From assembly GCA_040879985.1 (NCBI GenBank), contig JBBDJH010000007.1, forward strand, positions 69,839 through 133,838: a DNA stretch of 64,000 nucleotides, written 5' to 3'. Both the position numbers and the translations under genes were made by a program. Positions 1-8,890 of the stretch are shown here, piece by piece. The stretch comes from VRUE01 sp040879985. Lineage in GTDB: Bacteria; Actinomycetota; Thermoleophilia; Solirubrobacterales; 70-9. How positions within the stretch are numbered: position 1 is the stretch's first letter; each line of letters begins with the position of its first letter. The notes below the pieces were generated by a model. That model ran no database searches, had not been told where the DNA came from, and saw only the letters and a list, made by a program, of their open reading frames with translations.

Positions 1-423
1 GAAGTGGGCGAGGGCGCCGAGCGGGGTCGGGAAAGAGCGCTTGCAGGCGTGATCCAGCTCGCCGCTCTCGGTGAGCAGCTTGACCCCGACCATGCCGATC
101 CGCTTATCGGCGTCCAGCCGCGCCAGCGCCGCGTCGAGCGTGCCGGCGTAGACCTCGGTGTCGGGATTGAGCAGCAGGACCGCGTCTGCCTCGTTCTCGC
201 GCAGCGCCAGGTTGTTGGCGGCGGAGAAGCCGATGTTCGGGCAGCGGATCAGCCGCACGTCGGGGAACTCGCGCTCGACCATGTCCGGGGTTGAGTCGGG
301 GCTGCCGCTGTCCACCACGGTCACCCGCATCTCACCGGTCGGCGGGTGATCCTCCAGCGAGCGCAGGCAGCGGCGCAGCAGACCTTCGGCACCGTGGCTG
401 ACTACGATCGTCTCGAGGTTCAT
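1..423 (-). CDS. Family 2 glycosyltransferase, rhamnosyltransferase-like (3' end outside window)
   Basis: Reading the minus strand from the ATG at 423 gives 141 codons with no stop before the window edge, so the C-terminus is missing. The N-terminus has the GT-A nucleotide-binding pattern (ETIVVSHGAEGLLRRCLRSL, then VTVVDSGSPDST) and the metal-site region LLLNPDTEVY. The motif KRSFPTPLGAL follows, as in WbbL-like rhamnosyltransferases. It should transfer a sugar from a nucleotide donor to a lipid-linked glycan at the cytoplasmic membrane face. The ATG overlaps the stop of the upstream membrane protein gene (ATGA at 420-423), so the two are probably translationally coupled. Donor and acceptor cannot be told from this fragment. 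Confidence 0.85.
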   Translation of the reverse strand, partial: MNLETIVVSHGAEGLLRRCLRSLEDHPPTGEMRVTVVDSGSPDSTPDMVEREFPDVRLIRCPNIGFSAANNLALRENEADAVLLLNPDTEVYAGTLDAALARLDADKRIGMVGVKLLTESGELDHACKRSFPTPLGALAHF

Positions 424-2024
424 GGCTGAGCGGGCGCGACGGGCACGCCGAGGATCTCTCCCACCGCGGCTTCGCAAGCTGCGCGGCTGCGCACCGGGTC
501 GGCGGTGCTGGTCGCCGCGTTGAAGAAGGCCAGTCTGCGATACGGGTAGGGCTCGGAACCGCTGGTCGAGCCGCCCGCGTCCGGGGCGACCACTCCGGCG
601 GGCCCGCAGACCATTCCCTCCTGCCAGGGCTGGGCGGTGACGTCGGGCTGGTCGTAGGTCTCCCAGAGGGCCCCGCGGAAATCCCAGGCGTTGGCGAAGA
701 CCGAGATGTCGTCGGGCAGGATGTAGGTGGTGTGCCCGAAGCTGATCACCGCGGACCCGGCGGGCAGCCTGCCGTCGAGTGCAGTGTCGGTGGCGGCGAC
801 GATCTGCTGCTGCTGTTGCCAGGAATCGGCCCAGGGCTCCTGGTGGCGCAGCTCGCGAGCGGCGAGGTTCAGCCCGGTCACCGCGACCATCGCAGCCGCC
901 AAGAGGAATCCCAGCCGCGGTCTGCGCAGCAGCGCGCCCAGCCCTGCCAGCGCGAGCACGATCAGCGCGATCAGGAGCAGCACCGCGCCGAACGCCGCGA
1001 AGGCACCCGTGCGGTTGCCCATGCCGGATATCCGTGGCACGAAATACGGGTCGGCCGGCAGCAGCATGACCAGGCCGGCCAGGGTGAAGAGGGCCGCCAG
1101 GCCGGCGATCTTCGCCCACTCGGCGAGGCTTCGCCCGCTGTCGTCGCCACGCCCGATCGCAATGCCGGCGCCGAGCATCCCGGCGAGCAGGACCAACAGC
1201 CCGATCGGGCCGGCGACCACGTCGGGCCAGGGGAACAGCCAGCGGAAAACCACCTCGGCCTGGTCCGCGGTCTGCACGGCTCGATCCCAGAGGGCCCCCG
1301 GGGCGAGGTCCGCTTCGCGGTTCTCGGCCCCGCGTGAGACGAGGACCGCGAGGGCGAGGCCGATCGCCGCGAGGTCGGGCAGGATGCGGCGGGAAGCCGG
1401 GCGCCACCCGGCGTGCACGGCGTAGAGCAGCGGGGCGAGGGCGACCAGGCCGGCGACGAGCTCGTAGGTGAGCACGGCGGCGAAGTAGAGGACCCCCGCG
1501 CCGAGGTGCCAGACCACGGCGCGGCGACCGCGGACGTTGGAGACGCCGTGCAATGCGACGAGGACGCCGAGCAGGTAGAGCATCCCCGACACCTGGATCG
1601 GGAAGGCGGCCATCCAGAGCCGGGTCGAGTCGATGATCGGGAGGACGACGAAGATCGCCGCGGCGGCCCCGGCGACCGTTGCCCGCAGGCCGAGAACGCG
1701 CAGCATGAGGTAGAAGAGCCATGCTTGGGCCGCGGCGAGGATCGCGCCGATGACGAGATATCCGGCCTGGCCCTCGCCGGCGATCGCGTGGAACAGGCTG
1801 AGCGAGACGGCAAGGCCGGGGCGATGGGTGCGCTCGCTCATCGCGCCGATGGCGTCGAAGAGGCCGCCGGCTTCGCTCATCGCCGCGACGTGAATCCAGT
1901 CGTCGGAGTACCAACCGCCGCGCACGATGTGCGGCATGTAGATCGCCAGCGCCAGGGCCAGGAGGAGCGCCGCCGAGAGCAGGATCTCGCGCCCGGCGGG
2001 CCGTGTTGAGGAGAGTGGATTCAT
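420..2024 (-). CDS. Polytopic membrane protein, probable GT-C-type glycosyltransferase
   Basis: A 534-residue protein with roughly ten or more hydrophobic segments. The first (residues 15-33) is followed by an acidic extracytoplasmic loop, GGWYSDDWIHV. An acidic pair in the first loop after TM1 is typical of GT-C enzymes that use polyprenyl-phosphate sugars. A C-terminal soluble part (about 400-534) follows the last TM. ATGA overlaps join it to the genes on both sides (2021-2024 and 420-423), so it is the middle of a three-gene unit: GT-C, GT-C, GT2. I do not recognise the exact family; transfer of a lipid-linked sugar to a surface glycan on the outer face is inference from architecture and neighbours. 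Confidence 0.7.
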   Translation of the reverse strand: MNPLSSTRPAGREILLSAALLLALALAIYMPHIVRGGWYSDDWIHVAAMSEAGGLFDAIGAMSERTHRPGLAVSLSLFHAIAGEGQAGYLVIGAILAAAQAWLFYLMLRVLGLRATVAGAAAAIFVVLPIIDSTRLWMAAFPIQVSGMLYLLGVLVALHGVSNVRGRRAVVWHLGAGVLYFAAVLTYELVAGLVALAPLLYAVHAGWRPASRRILPDLAAIGLALAVLVSRGAENREADLAPGALWDRAVQTADQAEVVFRWLFPWPDVVAGPIGLLVLLAGMLGAGIAIGRGDDSGRSLAEWAKIAGLAALFTLAGLVMLLPADPYFVPRISGMGNRTGAFAAFGAVLLLIALIVLALAGLGALLRRPRLGFLLAAAMVAVTGLNLAARELRHQEPWADSWQQQQQIVAATDTALDGRLPAGSAVISFGHTTYILPDDISVFANAWDFRGALWETYDQPDVTAQPWQEGMVCGPAGVVAPDAGGSTSGSEPYPYRRLAFFNAATSTADPVRSRAACEAAVGEILGVPVAPAQP

Positions 2025-3265
2025 ACGGGGAGTCTGCGTGAGTTGCGCGATTCCCAGAACTGGGCCATGACGACAGCGGTGCCCAGGACGAGAAACGGCA
2101 GGACGATGAGGGCATAGCGCGGCAACGCGACGTAGAGCAGGTGAAGCGCGAACAGCGAGGCGAAGATTCCCAGGCCTATCGCTCCCACCGGTGTTCTCCG
2201 CAACCTCACCAGACCCACCAGGCCTGCGAAGAGCAGGATCAGGTGCAAGGCCATCAGAAGCGGATAGGGGACGATCGATTCCTCCGCATACCCCGTCCGG
2301 GGCGTCTCTGGCCAGAACCAGAGCTGGAAGATCGCCACCCCTCTGGTGCGCATGAACTCTTTCGTCTGGAGGTCCACGTTAGTCCGGAGTTCCTGCCAGG
2401 GGTCGCCGGCCATTGCCAGCTCGGGCGTGAATCCATCCGGACGTTGCTCGGAGAAGAATCGGTAGGACCGTTCGAAGGAGGCGAACTTTCCAATGTCATC
2501 GTCATAGGGAAGGTGCACCCCCAGCGGAAGCGGAAACGGGTTGTGGCCAAGTGGCTCCGGGTCGCCGCCGTAGGAGACGTTGCGGATTACCCAAGGACCG
2601 AAGAGCACGAGGAAGGGCAAGGCGCTCAGCAGGGCGGTGATCGCGACTCCGCGTATGCCGACTCTGCGCCACGAGAGGTAGGCGAGCACGAGCAGGACGA
2701 TCGCGACCGGCGGCAAGCTGTTGGGCCGCACGATCACTCCCACGGCGCACAGCGTCGCGGCGGCCAGCACCCATCGCTTCCAGTTCCTGTCGTCAAGCTC
2801 GCTGAGCACAACGGCGAGCGTGGCCAGGATGATTGTCGCGATGGCGATCGCCTCGGTTCTGGCGATCGACGAGAATGCCCAGAGCGGGATGTACAGGACG
2901 ATGAGCAGGGCGCAGATGCGGGCCGCACGCCGGCCGGCCGTGAGCTCGGCGATGGCGATCAGCGCAAGCAGTCCCGTGGTGAGGATCACGGTCTGGGCGA
3001 CCTTGATGCCGGCATCTTCCAAGCCCGTTTCATAGAACGCAGACAGAAAAAGCGGATACCCAGGGGTCCGCATCGTGTCCGCGATGTGGTTGTACTGCCA
3101 GTAGTTGGCGAAGTCTTTCCCGTACTCCACATATCCGTCCGCGTCGAAGACCGGGTCGGCGAAGAATGCATAGAGCAGTTGCGCGACAACCAGCACACCT
3201 GCGGCGGCCAGCACCCAGCGGTCCGTAAGCACGCCTTTGACGGGGGGAGGGATCACGCCCGGCAT
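2021..3265 (-). CDS. GT39/ArnT-like membrane glycosyltransferase
   Basis: A 414-residue polytopic protein. TM1 (about residues 14-34) is followed by the acidic loop DPVFDADGYVEYGKDFANYW and then RTPGYPLFLSAFY, which matches the first-loop pattern of protein mannosyltransferase/ArnT-type GT-C enzymes. About ten TM segments follow. The frame stays open upstream to 3748, but that part lies antisense to the divergent GT gene, so I chose the ATG at 3263-3265, ten bases from the start of that neighbour. The stop overlaps the next gene's ATG. Its expected donor would be a polyprenyl-phosphate sugar, which the divergent gene at 3275 could make. Donor and acceptor are unproven. Confidence 0.75.
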   Translation of the reverse strand: MPGVIPPPVKGVLTDRWVLAAAGVLVVAQLLYAFFADPVFDADGYVEYGKDFANYWQYNHIADTMRTPGYPLFLSAFYETGLEDAGIKVAQTVILTTGLLALIAIAELTAGRRAARICALLIVLYIPLWAFSSIARTEAIAIATIILATLAVVLSELDDRNWKRWVLAAATLCAVGVIVRPNSLPPVAIVLLVLAYLSWRRVGIRGVAITALLSALPFLVLFGPWVIRNVSYGGDPEPLGHNPFPLPLGVHLPYDDDIGKFASFERSYRFFSEQRPDGFTPELAMAGDPWQELRTNVDLQTKEFMRTRGVAIFQLWFWPETPRTGYAEESIVPYPLLMALHLILLFAGLVGLVRLRRTPVGAIGLGIFASLFALHLLYVALPRYALIVLPFLVLGTAVVMAQFWESRNSRRLPV

Positions 3266-3274
3266 CCTGCCTGA

Positions 3275-4072
3275 TTGCTGGGTTGGGATGTCGAAGAGCC
3301 TCGATCGGGCGGCCTGGGATACTCCCGCGCCATTGCCGCGATAGCCGTAGTCATTCCCTGCTTCAACGAGGCGGAACGCCTGGACCTTCAGGCTTTCTCT
3401 GCCGCGATCGAGGAGCGTGTCGATTGGACCTTCGTCTTCGTCGACGACGGCTCGACCGACGCGACGGCGGAGATCCTCGATGGCCTTCGCGCTCCCCACC
3501 CCGATCGGGTCGAGGTTCTGCGACTCGCCGAGAACGCTGGCAAGGGTGAGGCGGTGCGCCGCGGCATGCTCGCGGCGATGAATCGCGGCGCCGAGGTCGT
3601 CGCCTACGCGGACGCCGATCTGTCGGCGCCGCTCGACGAGCTCGGGCGGCTCATCGCATTGCTGGTCGACGAGGAGGGCCTCGCCGCCGTGCTCGGCTCC
3701 CGCTTCCGCCGCCTCGGCGCCGACATAAGGCGCAGCGAGTTGAGGCACGTGGCGGGCCGGGTCTACGCGACGCTTGCGTCGGCGGCTCTCGGGGTCGGCA
3801 TATACGACACGCAGTGCGGTGCGAAGGCGTTTCGATCAACCTCGCGCCTTCGCGACGCGCTGGCCGAGCCGTTCAGGGAGCGCTGGGCGTTCGACGTCGA
3901 GCTGCTCTCCCGGTTGACCCGTGGCCGCAACCCGGCGCCCTGGTCGTCGATCGTCGAGGAGCCGCTGCTCCAGTGGCACGCAAAGCCAGGCTCGAAGCTC
4001 AAGTCGGGGCAGGCGGTGCGGGCGGCGGCGGAGCTGCTGCGAATCGGCCACCGCCACCGCCGCGAGACCTGA
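3275..4072 (+). CDS. Polyprenyl-phosphate glycosyltransferase (ALG5/DPG synthase-like GT2)
   Basis: A 265-residue GT2 with AVVIPCFNEAERL at the N-terminus, VFVDDGSTDATAEIL, the DxD-region YADADLSAPLDEL, and the ALG5-like pattern TQCGAKAFRS...FDVELLSR followed by EEPLLQWHAKPGSKLK. Enzymes of this type transfer glucose or a related sugar from a nucleotide donor to a polyprenyl phosphate. No C-terminal TM segments are visible, so it is probably peripheral. The only plausible start is TTG at 3275, because there is no ATG before the first beta strand. It is divergent from two GT-C membrane proteins that would be natural users of its product. Which sugar is transferred is not determinable here. Confidence 0.8.
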   Translation: MLGWDVEEPRSGGLGYSRAIAAIAVVIPCFNEAERLDLQAFSAAIEERVDWTFVFVDDGSTDATAEILDGLRAPHPDRVEVLRLAENAGKGEAVRRGMLAAMNRGAEVVAYADADLSAPLDELGRLIALLVDEEGLAAVLGSRFRRLGADIRRSELRHVAGRVYATLASAALGVGIYDTQCGAKAFRSTSRLRDALAEPFRERWAFDVELLSRLTRGRNPAPWSSIVEEPLLQWHAKPGSKLKSGQAVRAAAELLRIGHRHRRET

Positions 4073-4202
4073 GGACAGTCGCCTCCAGACGCGGCCTGCC
4101 GGGAGCAGCACCTACGTCGCGATCTTCAGGTCCCGCCCGCTGGTCCGAGATGGCAAGCGCGAAGCGCTGAGCTGGCGACGGCGGGCGAAGTAGCCACTGG
4201 CG

Positions 4203-5324
4203 TCACTGAGCTTGCGCCGCAGCGAGGCGCTCCTCGTTGATTGCGACGCACTCCTCGATCGCGGCGGTCAGGTCTGGCGCCGCCCCGCGTTCACGCGCGA
4301 AAGCGAGGTTCTCGCGCCAGAGCACGAGCAGGTCGTCGTCGGAGAAGCGCAGCGCGCGGATGCGGTCGAGCTCCAGCGGAGGCTCGAAGGTGGGGCAGCG
4401 ATCGAGCTCACCGGCGATCTCGAGAGCGGCCATCGTGCGCACGCACTTCTCGCAACGGCCGCAGTTGTAGCTGGCCGGGTCGGCCCAGCAGACTCGCAGG
4501 ATGCGCAGGACGTCCTCGTCGGCGGCGATCTGCGCCACCTTCGCCGCCCGCGTCAGGTGGGCGCCGTGGTGCTCGACGCGGCACTCCTCGGTGCTCCACA
4601 GATAGTCGTGCAGGGGGTGCGAGCCGCGGTCGAAGAGCGTGCCGTAGGTCATCCCCGCGCCGATCACAACCCGTGCGCAGAGCGGCGCCATCAGCAGCGC
4701 GGCCGAGACCAACCCGGGCCCGTGCCCGATCTCCCACGGGACGGCCGGGTCCAGCACAGCGCGCAGGTTGGTGCGAATGATGTGCCTGCGCAGGCCGAGG
4801 CGCTCGGCCGTGGCGGCGACGATCTTCTCCACCGGGGCGCTGGCGTCCATGCGGTCGACGGCGATGTCGAAGCCGTGCACGTAGATCAGGTCGGTGACGT
4901 CGGGGTTGTCGAGCAGCGCCGACCAGGAGTCGACCCCGGCGCTGAAGAAGACCCCGGCGCGCGCTGCGTCCGCCTCTTCGCGGGCGACGTCGCGAGGCGG
5001 GGGTCCCGGCGGGGTGTGCAGCCCGACCGGCCGCAAGACCCGATCGGTGGCGACTGAGGCGGCGGTCAGGGTGCGCAGCACGGCCTGGATGTCGGGCAGC
5101 GTGCGGCACAGCTGCCGGCTCAGCGGCACCGGCAGCGAGAGGTCATCGCATTCCGCCATCGCGATCAGCAGCGTTGCCGCCAAAGCGGGCTCGGCACGCG
5201 GAGCCGCGGGCGCCGGCACATCGCCCCAGAAGCGGACCCGGCGCTCGCGGCCCGGCTCGGCGAGCAGGAAGCTGTACTCGCCCTCGCGGTGCACGAGCTC
5301 CCGTATCTCGGTCTGCGCGGCCAA
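4203..5324 (-). CDS. PP-loop ATPase-like protein with CxxC zinc site (asparagine-synthase/QueC-like fold)
   Basis: About 373 residues. An N-terminal region of about 120 residues precedes the pyrophosphatase P-loop VFFSAGVDSWSALL (near residue 124), a form of the SGGxDS motif of N-type ATP pyrophosphatases. Near residue 285 there is NCGRCEKCVRTM, a likely zinc-binding cysteine cluster. Such enzymes adenylate a carboxyl, amide or base before amidation or thiolation. The frame is open upstream into the sugar transferase gene, but residues before TTG 5322-5324 are antisense-style arginine-rich sequence. GTG at 5292-5294, preceded by GGGAG, is an alternative start. It lies 11 bases downstream of the initiating transferase gene, so a glycan-modifying role (for example amidating a uronic acid) is possible but is inference. 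Confidence 0.7.
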   Translation of the reverse strand: MAAQTEIRELVHREGEYSFLLAEPGRERRVRFWGDVPAPAAPRAEPALAATLLIAMAECDDLSLPVPLSRQLCRTLPDIQAVLRTLTAASVATDRVLRPVGLHTPPGPPPRDVAREEADAARAGVFFSAGVDSWSALLDNPDVTDLIYVHGFDIAVDRMDASAPVEKIVAATAERLGLRRHIIRTNLRAVLDPAVPWEIGHGPGLVSAALLMAPLCARVVIGAGMTYGTLFDRGSHPLHDYLWSTEECRVEHHGAHLTRAAKVAQIAADEDVLRILRVCWADPASYNCGRCEKCVRTMAALEIAGELDRCPTFEPPLELDRIRALRFSDDDLLVLWRENLAFARERGAAPDLTAAIEECVAINEERLAAAQAQ

Positions 5325-5335
5325 GTTGGAGGGAC

Positions 5336-6859
5336 TCAGTAAGCGCCGTCGCCGCGGATGATCGCGCTCGGGGTGCGCAGCAGGATCGCCAGGTCGCCGG
5401 CGACGGAGATGTTGTCGAGGTAGTCGCGCTCGATCGCGAGGCGCTCCTCGAAGGTGAGGTCGGCGCGCCCGTACACCTGCATCGGGCCGGTCAGGCCCGG
5501 CTTGACGCCGAGCCGGGTCCGCTGGCGCTCGTCGTAGAGGGCGACGACGGCCTCCTCCTCGGGCCGCGGCCCGACCAGCGACATGTCGCCGCGCAGGACG
5601 TTGATCAGCTGTGGCAGCTCGTCGAGGCTGGCGCGGCGCAGGAAGCGGCCCGCCCGGGTCACGCGCGGGTCGTCGCGGATCTTGAAGGCGGGCTCGTCGA
5701 GCTTCTCGAGGTCGACCAGCTCGCCGAGCCGCTCGTCGGCGCCCGGCACCATCGTGCGGAACTTCAGCACCGTGAACGGCACACCGTCCCGGCCGGCCCG
5801 TCGCTGGCGGAAGAAGACCGGGCGGCCGGAGTCGAGCAGGATCAGCGCCGCGACGGCGAGCAGCAGCGGCGTGAACAGGGCCAGCAGGGCGCCCGAGACG
5901 ACCAGGTCGACGCTGCGCTTCATCGCCAGGGTCGACTGCGGCGGGTCGGAGAAGCGGAAGTCGAGGACCGGCAGCTCGGCCAGGCGGTTGAGCTCGATCC
6001 CCGGCCCGAGCAGGCCGAAGTGCTGGGGAAGGAAGGTCAGCCCCAGGCCTGCGACCTTGCACTCCTCGATCAGCTCCTCGGCGGCCGGCTCGCTCATCTC
6101 GCGCTCGGCGACGATCACCCGCTCGACCGCCATTTCGCTCGCCACCCACTCGATGTCGGCGGTCGATCCCAGCCGCGGCAGGCCGCCGGTGTCGACCGCC
6201 GGCTCGTCGTCGGAGCTCAGCGAGAGGTAGCCGACGAGGTGCAGGCGGGCCTCCGGGTGGGTCGCGATGCGGCGGGCGATCACACCGACCGCGGTGGCCG
6301 GGCCGACGACGATCCCGACCGCCGCGCCGGTCAGCCGGTGCCAGAGGAAGCGCAGCGCCCCGCGCGCGACGAAGCTGCCGACCAGGACCCCGGCGCCGAC
6401 CGCGATCGCGCTGGCCGCGGGCAGCGGCCCGGCCGGGCTGAGCGCGAGCAGCCCGTCCAGCGCCAGCGTGCCGAGCGCCGCGGCCGAGATCAGGCTCGAG
6501 AGCTCGTCGAGGGTGCTGTGGCGGATGCGGCGGTGGTCGTTGTCGTAGAGGCCGTGCAGCTTCAGCACGACCAGCCAGACCGGGCTGAACAGGATCGCCC
6601 AGAACAGCGTGCCGACGTCGGTCTGGCGGCTGGCGGCGGTGACCACGCAGAGGGTCACGATCAGGGCGACCCAGTCGCCGCTGGCGAGGATCCGGCGCAG
6701 CAGCGCCCCCTGCCGCCGGGCCCCGGCCGGGCCGGTCAGCCCGAGGCGGCGCGCCACGCCGCTGCGCCCGGCCCGCGGCGGCGGGCTCGGCGAGGGAGGC
6801 CCGGAGGCCTCTGGGGCGGCTGTCTTCTGCGCCTGTCGGGTCATCTTGCGCCTACCCAC
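5336..6859 (-). CDS. Polyprenyl glycosylphosphotransferase initiating polysaccharide synthesis (WbaP/WcaJ type)
   Basis: A 507-residue long-form enzyme. An N-terminal four-TM region (about 40-150) leads into a CoA-binding/Rossmann-like middle domain (about 170-290), a single membrane helix after KRSVDL, and the C-terminal catalytic bacterial sugar transferase domain with KFRTM, SLDELPQL and SLVGPRPEEE. It transfers a sugar-1-phosphate from a UDP-sugar to undecaprenyl phosphate, the first committed step of capsule or exopolysaccharide assembly. The GTG at 6857-6859 overlaps the upstream stop; ATG 6842-6844 is an alternative giving 502 residues. Genes on both sides are co-oriented. A second, short initiating enzyme lies at 48724. 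Confidence 0.92.
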   Translation of the reverse strand: MGRRKMTRQAQKTAAPEASGPPSPSPPPRAGRSGVARRLGLTGPAGARRQGALLRRILASGDWVALIVTLCVVTAASRQTDVGTLFWAILFSPVWLVVLKLHGLYDNDHRRIRHSTLDELSSLISAAALGTLALDGLLALSPAGPLPAASAIAVGAGVLVGSFVARGALRFLWHRLTGAAVGIVVGPATAVGVIARRIATHPEARLHLVGYLSLSSDDEPAVDTGGLPRLGSTADIEWVASEMAVERVIVAEREMSEPAAEELIEECKVAGLGLTFLPQHFGLLGPGIELNRLAELPVLDFRFSDPPQSTLAMKRSVDLVVSGALLALFTPLLLAVAALILLDSGRPVFFRQRRAGRDGVPFTVLKFRTMVPGADERLGELVDLEKLDEPAFKIRDDPRVTRAGRFLRRASLDELPQLINVLRGDMSLVGPRPEEEAVVALYDERQRTRLGVKPGLTGPMQVYGRADLTFEERLAIERDYLDNISVAGDLAILLRTPSAIIRGDGAY

Positions 6860-8890
6860 AGCTCGGCTTCCCGTCGAGACAGTCCTCTAACGGGTTGAGG
6901 CGGCGAGCCATGTTCAGATCGGACTCGGCCGCGGCCACGTTGCCCGCTGCAGCTTCGACTTTAGAGCGTAAGTAGTAGTACTGCCAGTTGCGGTCCTCGC
7001 GGTCGATCGCTTGCGTGAGCCGCTGCGCGGCGGTCGGGTAGTCGCCCTGCAGCTCGGCGAGCAGGCCGAGCTGCACNNNNNNNNNNGGCGCCCCACGTAG
7101 GGGGACGCCGCCCAGGGCTCGATCGAGCGTGCGGTCTCGGCGTGCTGCACGGCGGCGGCGATCTCCCCGGCGGCGGTGGCGTCGCGGCTGGCGCCGACCT
7201 CGCGTTCGACCAGCAGCGGGCCGATCAGCGCCACCGCCGAGAGCCAGGCCAGGGCCAGCCCGGCGACGGTCAGCCGGAAGCGCCCGCCGTCGTCGACCGT
7301 CGTCCCGCCGCCGCTCGCGCCGCGCGCCAGCTGGCGGCAGCGGGCGGCGACCGCCACGCCGGCGGCGAGGAAGAAGACGGCGCCGAGCACGGCGATCTCC
7401 CAGAACCAGTCGAGCCCGGCGCCGACCGCAAACGCCAGCATCGCCGCCAGCAGCGCCGCGTGCAGGTCGCGTTGCCGCCCCGCCGCGCCCCGCCAGGCCG
7501 CAAAGCCGGCCCAGAGCAGGGTCCCGACCATCGCCAGGACCAGCAGGCCCCCGACCAGCCCGAGCTCGGCGAACGCCTCGAGGTAGAGCGAGTGCGCGTC
7601 GTGGACCGGCTGTTCGAGCGAGCGGTAGCGCTCCCAGGCGAACTGGTAGGTGCCGGCGCCGGACCCGTACAGCGGCTCGTCGCCGAAGGACTCGATCGCG
7701 ACGCTGAAGAAGTCGTGGCGCCCGGCGCCGGAGAGATTGCTGAAATGCTGCGCCGGGTCGCTGGGGAACTGGATGTCCGGGCTCGAGAACTCGCTCCAGG
7801 CGCGGCCGCCGAGGGCGACCGCCGCGCCGATCGCGAGCACGGCCCCGGCCAGCGCCAGCCCGCGCAGCAGCCGCCGGTCGCGGGACAGCTGCAAGGCACG
7901 CTCCGTGCGGGCCCCGGGCTGCTTCTGGAGCCGTCGCAGCGCCGCGAAGAGCAGCAGGGCGAGCCCGATCCCGGCGAGCAGGATCAGCAGCACCGTCACC
8001 CCCTGGTCGACGGTCGCCTGCACGGGAGTGTTGTCGGTCAGCTCCGGCCGGCTCTGCGCGGCGAGGATCGCCGGCAGCACCGCGATCGCCCCGATCGCCA
8101 GCGCGCCGAGGTGCCAGAGCCGCTCGGCGGAGAGGGCGAGCAGGCAGCCCGTGCAGACGACCAGCGCCAGCACGCCGCCGCGCGAGAAGGTGAAGTAGAG
8201 GGCGAGCAGCACCGCCGGCAGGGCGGCGATCGAGGCCCAGCGCAGCCAGGTCCAGACCGAGTTGCGCGCCAGCCAGAGCAGCAGCCCGGCGGCGATCCCG
8301 AACATCGCCCCGTCGGCGTTCCAGTAGCCGAGCGGATAGCGCAGCCGCGCGCCGCTCTCGAACGAGTTTGCGAACTGCAGCACGTCGGGTAGAAGGCGGC
8401 TCGCGAGCGCCAGCAGGGCGACGGCCGTAACCGCAATAGTCAGGCCTTCAGCGAAACGTTGGGCCCGTTCGTCTGTTTGGGCGATCAGGAATGCGGCAAG
8501 GAACATGCCGAGGTAGACGAGTACGCGATCGGCCTCGATCGTGCTGAGCTCGGCCGACCCCGACCAAAAGGACGAGAATGCGGAGAGCAGCGCCAGAGCG
8601 AGTATCAGCCCGGCAGACCGGTGCAGCGGCCGGCCCTGGCTCGGCCCGGACGCGACGCCCAGCACCAGCAGGGCGACGACAACCAGCCAGACCGCCAGCC
8701 CGGCTACGTGCCGCTCGCTCAACTCGTATCCCCCGCCGGCGAGGGCCAGACCGCCGATCAGGACGACTGGCGCGAGTAGCGCCGCCGATTCCTCTAACCT
8801 TGCGCGCCATGTTCGGGAAGCGCCGTCCAAACCAGCCGCGGGCTCGCCTCGCATCCCCCGTGCCACTTTCAGTGTTCGCGCTGTTGGCAT
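6852..8890 (-). CDS. O-antigen ligase/polymerase family protein with C-terminal TPRs (interrupted by assembly gap)
   Basis: An integral membrane protein with about twelve TM segments. The large periplasmic-type loop of the O-antigen ligase (Wzy_C) family contains PLYGSGAGTYQFAWERYRS and HDAHSLYLEAFAELG. After the last TM comes a TPR-like tail (ARSIEPWAASPYV, then QLGLLAELQGDYPTAAQRL). The two halves sit in different frames either side of the ten N at 7077-7086, so the true gap length must differ from ten; this looks like an assembly artefact, not a mutation. The start is uncertain: ATG 8890 or ATG 8854, and either overlaps the divergent gene at 8809. The product should polymerise or ligate lipid-linked glycan on the outer face. 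A paralogous arrangement is at 53752. Confidence 0.85.
7077..7086. other. Scaffold gap of ten N
   Basis: Ten undetermined bases inside the O-antigen ligase gene. The downstream coding part (codon starting at 7076) and the upstream part (from 8890) need a gap length of 2 modulo 3 to be in one frame, so ten is an arbitrary spacer. The protein reads SPYV just before the gap and VQLGLL just after it, so the two sides may abut or overlap. Confidence 0.97.

Noticed and set aside
821..842. Run encoding consecutive glutamines in the membrane protein at 420-2024 and cysteines on the other strand
   Set aside because: A short local CAG repeat in a soluble C-terminal region; not a CRISPR or regulatory repeat.
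5325..6149. Upstream extension of the PP-loop ATPase frame
   Set aside because: Arg/Ala/Pro-rich alternate frame of the sugar transferase gene; replaced by start TTG 5324.
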